Positions 58,552-64,000 of a stretch of 64,000 bases of DNA are shown here, in pieces. The notes beneath the pieces were generated by a model that was not told the DNA's origin, searched no databases, and saw nothing but the letters and a program-made list of their open reading frames with translations. Each line of letters opens with the position of its first letter. Within the stretch, counting starts at the first letter, position 1. The position numbers and the translations under genes were made by a program. The stretch comes from Deltaproteobacteria bacterium. GTDB lineage: Bacteria > Desulfobacterota > Desulfobulbia > Desulfobulbales > Desulfurivibrionaceae. Where the stretch lies: positions 23,621-87,620 of the forward strand of contig JAJZRO010000011.1 of NCBI GenBank assembly GCA_021802645.1, in the 5' to 3' direction.

Positions 58552-59007
58552 ATGTTCAAGGAGTTCAAGGAATTCGCCATGCGCGGCAATGTGGTGGACA
58601 TGGCGGTGGGCATCATCATCGGCGGCGCCTTCGGCACCATCGTCAAAAGCCTGGTGAACGACGTGATGATGCCGCCCCTGGGGCTGCTGCTGGGCGGAGT
58701 CGATTTCACCAACTTCTTCGTGGTGCTGAAAGAGGGCGCCAATCCTGCGCCCTACAAGGCGCTGACCGAGGCCCAGGCCGCCGGCGCGGTCACCATCAAC
58801 TACGGCGTCTTTCTCAACGCGATAATCAGCTTCCTGATCGTCGCCTTTGCCGTCTTCCTGCTCATCAAGGGGATCAACCGGCTGCGCCGTGAAGAAGAAG
58901 CCATCCCGCCGCCGGCCACCACCAAGGAATGCCCCTTCTGCTACTCTACCATCGCCCTGCAGGCCACCCGCTGCCCGCACTGCACCTCGGTGCTCTCCGG
59001 CGCATAA
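58552..59007 (+). CDS. mscL: Large-conductance mechanosensitive channel with zinc ribbon
   Basis: The 151-residue protein starts with the MscL signature ([27 protein letters not shown] split over 2-28), two transmembrane segments (about 15-45 and 90-112), and an extra C-terminal zinc ribbon (CPFC ... CPHC, about 129-145) instead of the usual plain helix. It opens under membrane tension. AAAGGAGGGCTGC precedes the ATG. Confidence 0.95.
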   Translation: MFKEFKEFAMRGNVVDMAVGIIIGGAFGTIVKSLVNDVMMPPLGLLLGGVDFTNFFVVLKEGANPAPYKALTEAQAAGAVTINYGVFLNAIISFLIVAFAVFLLIKGINRLRREEEAIPPPATTKECPFCYSTIALQATRCPHCTSVLSGA

Positions 59008-59039
59008 TCAAAACCTACTCACCAGAAAGGGGGAAACAT

Positions 59040-59165
59040 ATGGGAAAAGGCGACAAACGCAGCAAACGCGGCAAGATCTGGCGGGGTACCTTCGGCAAGA
59101 CGCGGCCCGCGCGGCGGAGCAAACCCGTCGAGGTCGAAGTCAAGGCCAAAGCCAAGTCGCGGTAA
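59040..59165 (+). CDS. 30S ribosomal protein THX
   Basis: The 41-residue very basic protein begins MGKGDKRSKRGKIWRGTFGK, the THX signature, and folds into the head of the 30S subunit. The C-terminal VEVEVKAKAKSR tail is longer than in Thermus. AAAGGGGGAAACAT precedes the ATG at 59040. Confidence 0.93.
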   Translation: MGKGDKRSKRGKIWRGTFGKTRPARRSKPVEVEVKAKAKSR

Positions 59166-59171
59166 AGAGCA

Positions 59172-59477
59172 ATGACCCCAACCCACGCGGCACCGGCCGG
59201 GATCGAGGTCTTCCTGCAGGAACACCCGCACTGGACCTTGCGCAACAACACGCTCCACCGGGAATATCTCTTCCCGGATTTTGTCGCGGCCTTCGGCTTC
59301 ATGACCCAGGTCGCGCTCAGGGCGGAACAGGCAGGCCATCACCCGGCATGGTGCAACGTCTACAACCGGCTGGTGGTGGACCTGTCCACCCACGACGCCG
59401 GCGGGGTGACGGAAAAAGACCTTGCCCTGGCCCGTCAGATGGAGGCCCTGTTTCAGGGAAAACGGCCGGCAGCCTAG
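59172..59477 (+). CDS. phhB: 4a-hydroxytetrahydrobiopterin dehydratase
   Basis: The 101-residue protein has the pterin carbinolamine dehydratase core, including HHPAWCNVYNRLVVDLSTHD (57-76) with the two active-site His, and GGVTEKD. It recycles pterin cofactor or moonlights as a transcription cofactor-like protein. It follows THX by six bases. Confidence 0.94.
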   Translation: MTPTHAAPAGIEVFLQEHPHWTLRNNTLHREYLFPDFVAAFGFMTQVALRAEQAGHHPAWCNVYNRLVVDLSTHDAGGVTEKDLALARQMEALFQGKRPAA

Positions 59478-59533
59478 CGAGGCTTGCCCACGGTTTACGG
59501 ACACGCAACATCAAAGGAACCAGGAGAAACGAG

Positions 59534-59713
59534 ATGCAACCTGTGGTTGACCAGGAACTCTGCATCGGCTGCGGCAACTGCGCCGAAATCTGCCCCGCGG
59601 TCTTCGAGATGCGGGAGGAGAAATCCTTTGTCATCGGTCCAGACAAATGCAGCACCTGCGACTGCGAGGCCGCCATGACCGGCTGCCCCGTGAGCGCCAT
59701 CGAGTTGCGTTGA
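59534..59713 (+). CDS. Small 4Fe-4S ferredoxin
   Basis: The 59-residue ferredoxin has one cluster formed by CIGCGNCAEIC (10-20) and a C-terminal CP, with an additional CSTCDC (39-44) that breaks the usual second-cluster pattern. It resembles the single-cluster ferredoxins of Desulfovibrio. AACCAGGAGAAACGAG precedes the ATG. Confidence 0.93.
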   Translation: MQPVVDQELCIGCGNCAEICPAVFEMREEKSFVIGPDKCSTCDCEAAMTGCPVSAIELR

Positions 59714-59715
59714 CC

Positions 59716-60048
59716 ATGCTTGCCCTGACCCCGATCATCCTGAGTTTTCTCCTGCTGGCCGCCCACTTCTTCCGGGCCGGGCAGCTGGTGTTGGTGGCCG
59801 CGGCCCTGTTGCTGCCCCTCCTCTTGCTGGTGCGCAAACCCTGGGCTGCGCGGGTCATGCAGGCAGCGCTGCTGCTCGGCGCCATTGAGTGGGCGCGGAC
59901 CATCATGATCTTTTCCCTGGCCCGCCTCGCGGCCGGCCAACCCTATCTCCGCATGGTGCTCATCCTGGGCGCGGTTGCCCTCTGCACCGCCGGCTCGGCC
60001 CTGCTCTTTAAAACACCCGCCCTTCGCAACCGCTATGAACAGCGGTAA
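59716..60048 (+). CDS. Four-TM membrane protein, function unknown
   Basis: The 110-residue protein has four hydrophobic segments (about 5-18, 22-40, 48-68 and 80-101). It starts two bases after the ferredoxin stop, so it is co-transcribed. No family is recognised. Confidence 0.8.
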   Translation: MLALTPIILSFLLLAAHFFRAGQLVLVAAALLLPLLLLVRKPWAARVMQAALLLGAIEWARTIMIFSLARLAAGQPYLRMVLILGAVALCTAGSALLFKTPALRNRYEQR

Positions 60049-60133
60049 TCACCGCCCCTGTTGGCTGTAGGGTTTTTCTGGACAATCAGTCTGTCAGCGC
60101 GGTACGCTACCGGCCAAAGCAGCAGGGCATACG

Positions 60134-60277
60134 ATGAGAAAAAGGATCATTCAGCCTCCGGAGAAGACAAGGCGCGCCAAGAAGGCTCTCGGCAAGAAAG
60201 AGTCGGCAGAAAAACTGATTTTTAAAGACCTGATCCTCCTCCGGACTTCAGCGCTCTTCCAAGGAAAGCTGCAATGA
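60134..60277 (+). CDS. 47-residue basic leader ORF before fic
   Basis: A basic peptide (MRKRIIQPPEKTRRAKKALG...) ends with its TGA overlapping the fic ATG (60274-60277), so translation could be coupled. It has no good ribosome binding site, but the exact ATGA overlap is suggestive. It may be an antitoxin-like or regulatory leader, or chance. Confidence 0.4.
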   Translation: MRKRIIQPPEKTRRAKKALGKKESAEKLIFKDLILLRTSALFQGKLQ

Positions 60278-61398
60278 CACAACCAGTCAATTACCATTTG
60301 GGAAAATTCCCTCCCCCCGAGCTGGACTGGAAATCCCTTATTCCCCACATTGGCAACGCAAATGCCTGTCTGGCTCGGTACGACGGCCTGCTTTCCGCGA
60401 TCCCCAATGCCTCTGTCCTCCTTTCTCCACTCACCACCCAAGAGGCTGTTCTGTCCTCAAAGATCGAGGGCACCCATGTGACCATGGGCGAAGTCCTGGA
60501 ATTGGAAGCTGGTGGTGAGCCGGAAGGCATTACCCAGCCCAAAAGAGATGATGTTGAGGAAATTATGAACTATCGCCGGGCCATGCGGGCCTGCGTCGCC
60601 GAGCTTCAACAACGGCCGTTATCGCAGCAAATGTTGCGTCAGGCCCATCAACTCCTCATGCAGGGCGTGCGCGGCAAGAACAAATCACCCGGAAAATACC
60701 GGACAAAACAAAACTGGATTGGCCCTAAGGGATGCACGATTGAAGAGGCTGGTTTTATTCCCGTTCCGCCGGAACACCTGGCTGCCGGCATGGACGCCTG
60801 GGAAAAGTTTATCACCAAGAGCACCGAGCCGGACCTCTTGGTGCAATTAGCCATCGCACATGTCGAATTTGAGGCCCTCCATCCCTTTGAAGATGGCAAC
60901 GGCCGGCTCGGCCGGATGGTGATCCCTTTGTTCCTGTTTCAAAAAAAGCTGCTTGGCAGTCCTGATTTTTATATGAGCGGTTATCTGGAGGCCCATCGGG
61001 AAAGCTACCAAGAGCGTTTGAGGGCGGTTTCCCGCGAAGACGCCTGGACAGAATGGTGTGCTTTTTTTCTCCAGGGCATTGCCGAACAGGCCATCGAGAA
61101 TGAGCAAAAGGCGCGAGCGATCCTTGCTCTTTATGACCGCATGAAAATCCGAGTCGCCGATCTGACCCATTCGCAGCACGCCATCCGGACGGTGGATTTT
61201 CTGTTTCAGAACCCTATATTCGCCTCTCCTCACTTTACCAACAATTCGAATATTCCTCGACCGACGGCAGCGCGCATTCTCGGTTTGCTACGCGATGAAC
61301 AGTTGCTTCACCCCTTGCGGAAGGGCAAAGGAGGGCGCAGGGGAATCTTTGCCTTCCGGGAATTACTCAACATTGCCGAAGGAGGAAAAATTTTTTAG
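60274..61398 (+). CDS. Fic family protein (class II, with inhibitory motif)
   Basis: The 374-residue protein has the Fic active site HPFEDGNGRLGR (203-214) with all core residues, and an N-terminal inhibitory helix motif S-x3-E-G at 61-66 (SSKIEG), which makes it a class II self-inhibited AMPylase. The C-terminal region looks like a winged helix (RPTAARILGLLRDEQLLHPL), suggesting DNA binding. GTCTCA-type palindromes follow the gene. Targets are unknown. Confidence 0.94.
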   Translation: MTQPVNYHLGKFPPPELDWKSLIPHIGNANACLARYDGLLSAIPNASVLLSPLTTQEAVLSSKIEGTHVTMGEVLELEAGGEPEGITQPKRDDVEEIMNYRRAMRACVAELQQRPLSQQMLRQAHQLLMQGVRGKNKSPGKYRTKQNWIGPKGCTIEEAGFIPVPPEHLAAGMDAWEKFITKSTEPDLLVQLAIAHVEFEALHPFEDGNGRLGRMVIPLFLFQKKLLGSPDFYMSGYLEAHRESYQERLRAVSREDAWTEWCAFFLQGIAEQAIENEQKARAILALYDRMKIRVADLTHSQHAIRTVDFLFQNPIFASPHFTNNSNIPRPTAARILGLLRDEQLLHPLRKGKGGRRGIFAFRELLNIAEGGKIF

Positions 61399-61453
61399 TC
61401 TCACCCGTGAGACGTTCAAGCAAACTCGTCTCAAAAAAATATAAAAATGAGAC
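61398..61453. promoter_or_regulatory. GTCTCA/TGAGAC inverted repeats downstream of fic
   Basis: GTCTCAC (61398-61404) and GTGAGAC (61407-61413) form one palindrome, and GTCTCA (61428-61433) with TGAGAC (61448-61453) a second. Four copies of one hexamer in 56 bases suggest a protein-binding site, possibly for the Fic winged helix. The rest of the 61399-61635 gap shows no gene. Confidence 0.55.
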
Positions 61454-61635
61454 AAGACCTGCTTGATAGCTATTCTGTAAGATACAGCTTGCGAGAGGGC
61501 TTCGCCTCGGATTAATCAGCACCATACCCATGACCAGCCTGTATTGCTGGCGCCCTGGCGCCGTAGAACATGGGCAAACAAGGGGAGCAGGTCTTGAACA
61601 GGAAGTTTTCCATTTAACCACAAACCTCCCTCGCT

Positions 61636-62880
61636 TCAGCCTCTACCCACCCCACCGCCCCTCTTCTCCCCCAACACCTCCAACACATACTCAATATCTC
61701 GTTCCGTGTGGCTGGCGGAGAGCTGGAAGCGGATCTCCTCATCTCCTTTGGGCACCACGGGAAAGTTGAGGCCGGTGGCCAGGATGCCCTTGGCAAAGAG
61801 TTGGGCCACCAGGGCGGCGGTCTTCTGCGTGTCACGCACCAGGAGCGGCACGATGGGGTGGTCGCCGTCGAAGGTCTCGTAGCCCAAGTCGCGCAGACCG
61901 CTGCGGAAGCGGGCGGTGTGACGGCGCAAAGTCACGAGCAGCTCGAGTCCCTCGGCGCTGTCCAGGATGTCGAGGGCCGCGAGGGCCGCTGCGGTCTCGG
62001 CCGGGGTGAGCGGGTTGGAATAGACATAGAGCGGCGCGGTCTCCCGCAACAGCGCGATCACCTCCGGCTCGGCCACCACGTAGCCGCCGTTCACCCCCAG
62101 GGCCTTGCCCAGGGTGGCGACCAGGACATCCGCCCGTGCTCCGGCATATTCCTCGGTCCCGCGGCCCGTCGGCCCAAAGGCGCCCACCCCGTGGGAGTCG
62201 TCCACCACCAGGATGACCCCCTCCGCATAGTCGTCCTGATATCTCTCACAGAGGGCGGCGATCCCGGCCAACGGCGCATGGTCGCCCCGCATGCTGAAGA
62301 TGCCGTCGGTCACCACCACCGCCCGTTTGGCTTGGGTTCGGTGGGCCTTGAGCTGCCTTTCCAGCTCAGCGAGGTCACGATGGGGATAGATCGCCTTGGC
62401 CGCCGGTTTGGCCAGGCGGATGCCGTTGATGATGCAGTTGTGGTTGAGGGAATCGCTGATCACCGCGGTCTCGCCGTCGATGAGCTGGGGCAGGATGCCC
62501 ACCATGGCGGCATAGGCGGCGCTGAAGAGCAGGGCGGACTTGCGGCCGTGGAAGCGGGCCAGCCGCTCCTCCAGGGCCACATGCGGCGCATAGGTGCCGC
62601 TGATGAAGCGCACCGCGCCGGGGCCGGCGCCAAAGCCCTCCGCGGCCGCGGCCGCCGCCGCGATCACCCTGGGATGGAACGACAGGCCCAGGTAGGAGTT
62701 GGAGTTCATGCGCAGGAATTCCCGTTCGCCCTGACCGGCCAGCAGCACCCGCGGGCCATAGCCGTCGCGCCCCGGCCGGATGGCGGTGACGATCAACTCC
62801 TGCCCCTTGCGCCGGCCCTGGCTCGCCAGGGCTGCCAACTGCGCCCGGCAACTGGCAACGAATTGCTCGCGATTGCCCAT
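61636..62880 (-). CDS. kbl: Glycine C-acetyltransferase (2-amino-3-ketobutyrate CoA ligase)
   Basis: The 414-residue PLP enzyme belongs to the alpha-oxoamine synthase family. The PLP lysine is in LVATLGKALGVNGGYV (about 253-268) and the SDSLNHNCIINGIRL segment is typical. With the threonine dehydrogenase gene directly upstream it should cleave aminoketobutyrate to glycine and acetyl-CoA, rather than act as BioF. The ATG at 62880 overlaps the upstream stop by one base; GTG at 62883 is an alternative. AAGGAGG lies just upstream. Confidence 0.92.
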   Translation of the reverse strand: MGNREQFVASCRAQLAALASQGRRKGQELIVTAIRPGRDGYGPRVLLAGQGEREFLRMNSNSYLGLSFHPRVIAAAAAAAEGFGAGPGAVRFISGTYAPHVALEERLARFHGRKSALLFSAAYAAMVGILPQLIDGETAVISDSLNHNCIINGIRLAKPAAKAIYPHRDLAELERQLKAHRTQAKRAVVVTDGIFSMRGDHAPLAGIAALCERYQDDYAEGVILVVDDSHGVGAFGPTGRGTEEYAGARADVLVATLGKALGVNGGYVVAEPEVIALLRETAPLYVYSNPLTPAETAAALAALDILDSAEGLELLVTLRRHTARFRSGLRDLGYETFDGDHPIVPLLVRDTQKTAALVAQLFAKGILATGLNFPVVPKGDEEIRFQLSASHTERDIEYVLEVLGEKRGGGVGRG

Positions 62881-63845
62881 CACCCCTCCTTGCCGGCTGC
62901 CCGCTTGGCAGCCAGCTTGGCCAGCATTTCGCCCACGGTGGCGGTGAGATCATAGGCCGGCTGCCAACCCCACTGCTGTCGCGCCGCGCTGTCGTCGAGG
63001 CTCTCCGGCCACCCCTCGGCAATGGCCTGGCGCAGCGGGTCGATCTCGTAGGTCATGGTGAAGCCCGGCACCTGCGCCGTGATGGCGGCGGCGATCTCGG
63101 CCGGGGTAAAGCTCATGGCCGCCACGTTGAAGGCGTTGCGGTCCGTGAGGCTGGCCGGGTCCGCTTCCATGAGTTCAATGGCCGCCCGCAGGGCATCCTC
63201 CATGTACATCATGGCCAGGGCGGTGTCGGGGCGCAGGGGGCAGCGGAAGGGGCGGCCCGCGACGGCCGCGTAGAAGATCTCCACCGCGTAGTCGGTGGTG
63301 CCGCCGCCCGGCTTGGCCACATGGGAGATGAGGCCGGGATAGCGGACCCCGCGGGTGTCCACGCCATAGCGCTGGTGGTAGTAGTCGCAGAGGAGCTCGC
63401 CGGCCACCTTGGTCACCCCGTAGATGGTGCGCGGCCGCTGGCTGGTGACCTGCGGGGTGTGGGCGCGCGGGGCATCCGGCCCGAAGGCGGCGATGGAGCT
63501 GGGGAAAAAGACCGCGCAGCGGTATTGGCGGGCGACCTCCAGGACGTTGACCAGCCCCTGCATGTTGATCTCCCAGGCGCGCGGCGGGTCGGCCTCGGCC
63601 ACCGCGGAGAGCAGGGCGGCCAGATGATAGACGGTGTCGATCTCGTATTGGCGCACCACCTCGGCCAGGGCCTTCGCGTCGCGCACATCGAGGGCAACAA
63701 AGGGGCCGGCCGCGCGCAAGGCCGGGCTGGGTGCGGCCCGATGGCCGGCAGCCACCACGTTATCGGCGTCGTAGCGCTGGCGCAGGGCAGGGGTCAGCTC
63801 GGAACCGATCTGGCCGGTGGCGCCGGTGACCAGGATACGCTTCAT
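62880..63845 (-). CDS. L-threonine 3-dehydrogenase (SDR type)
   Basis: The 321-residue NAD enzyme of the extended SDR family oxidises L-threonine to 2-amino-3-ketobutyrate. VTGATGQIGSEL (6-17) binds NAD, YGVTKVAGEL (about 137-146) holds the catalytic Tyr and Lys, and RYPGLISHVAKPGGGTTDYAV (split, about 167-187) is the mark of SDR-type threonine dehydrogenases. The start is placed at 63845 (MKRILVTG). A promoter lies upstream. Confidence 0.94.
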   Translation of the reverse strand: MKRILVTGATGQIGSELTPALRQRYDADNVVAAGHRAAPSPALRAAGPFVALDVRDAKALAEVVRQYEIDTVYHLAALLSAVAEADPPRAWEINMQGLVNVLEVARQYRCAVFFPSSIAAFGPDAPRAHTPQVTSQRPRTIYGVTKVAGELLCDYYHQRYGVDTRGVRYPGLISHVAKPGGGTTDYAVEIFYAAVAGRPFRCPLRPDTALAMMYMEDALRAAIELMEADPASLTDRNAFNVAAMSFTPAEIAAAITAQVPGFTMTYEIDPLRQAIAEGWPESLDDSAARQQWGWQPAYDLTATVGEMLAKLAAKRAAGKEG

Positions 63846-63911
63846 GGCCGCCCCGCGCCGGCAACCAAGGGGGATCGGCCGGCGGGCTTTAAGCGAGGGT
63901 CTCATAGCAAA

Positions 63912-63941
63912 AAACTAGGCCCGATCCGCAACACTTGTCAA
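63912..63941 (-). promoter_or_regulatory. Sigma70-type promoter of tdh-kbl
   Basis: Read on the minus strand, TTGACA (63941-63936), an 18-base spacer and TAGTTT (63917-63912) lie 67 bases before the tdh start. The remaining bases to 64000 show no gene. Confidence 0.65.
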
Positions 63942-64000
63942 CGCAAAAGCGGTGCCGAGGGAGAGCACCGCCATCACCCCAACGCGCCGTCGCTCCGTCC

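Noticed and set aside
61500..61620. Short open frame between fic and kbl
   Set aside because: Low-complexity proline/threonine translation, no ribosome binding site, overlaps the converging kbl end.

Overview
The window is a stretch of GC-rich chromosome from an anaerobic, sulfur-cycling bacterium. The best fit is Desulfobacterota, possibly near the Desulfobulbales, and this placement is inferred from gene content only. Pointers are a DsrC with both C-terminal redox cysteines (16840-17160), an anaerobic ribonucleotide reductase with its activase, a selenocysteine tRNA (2817-2914) together with a UGA-containing formate dehydrogenase (39413-41449), separate-subunit type glycyl-tRNA synthetase alpha, and a decaheme cytochrome/outer-membrane barrel pair (29046-32027). 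A perfect parS site followed by parAB (43418-45328) suggests that the window lies in the origin-proximal part of the chromosome.

Layout. 1-4 kb: tRNA-Met(CAU), a cold-shock-like set (acidic zinc-binding-like protein, RRM protein, RhlE-type helicase), tRNA-Sec and glyQ. 4-8 kb: a DUF3373 porin, a SHOCT protein, an AT-rich two-gene insert with a SLATT-like membrane protein, and gap. 8-17 kb: glgA with a coupled TPR-like gene, aroC-aroK, birA-surE, tautomerase-ligA-acyP and a zinc-ribbon gene. 17-24 kb: dsrC, nrdG/glutaredoxin/nrdD with a pair of NrdR boxes, nadB, and an HAD phosphatase. 24-28 kb: CooT with a His-rich partner, a CoA-binding protein, and hisS-aspS. 28-35 kb: DmsE/MtrA-MtrB conduit, DUF309, MgtC, and a kinase pair. 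35-42 kb: the C1 block, with a NIL-ferredoxin and the operon fdhA(Sec)-HydB/FloxB-like-HydG/FloxA-like-RACo-like activator, plus a Cys-rich mini-protein and a cupin. 42-48 kb: peptidase T-like, parS-parAB, pyrK-pyrD, YkgJ-type and HAD genes. 48-50 kb: an ORF6N gene with an unknown coupled partner and twin palindromes. 50-58 kb: monomeric isocitrate dehydrogenase, a NosL-beta-barrel fusion, an HD-GYP protein, a chemoreceptor frameshifted at a G8 tract, and bacteriohemerythrin. 58-64 kb: mscL, ribosomal protein THX, pterin dehydratase, ferredoxin, a Fic protein with a tiny leader ORF, and the kbl-tdh threonine degradation pair.

The genes that seem to work together are the formate/C1 unit (selenium-dependent formate oxidation feeding an NAD(P)-type electron module, a corrinoid activator next to it, and nickel-binding CooT elsewhere), the extracellular electron conduit (decaheme plus barrel), and the anaerobic nucleotide and sulfur-relay genes. 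A family of four A-rich inverted repeats with a conserved loop marks the borders of the C1 block and recurs after aspS. I see no CRISPR array, prophage, rRNA operon or recognisable insertion sequence. Selenocysteine reading of the UGA, the parS site, the NrdR box pair and the shared palindromes in the ORF6N locus are read directly from the sequence. Functional statements for the unknown genes are inference.
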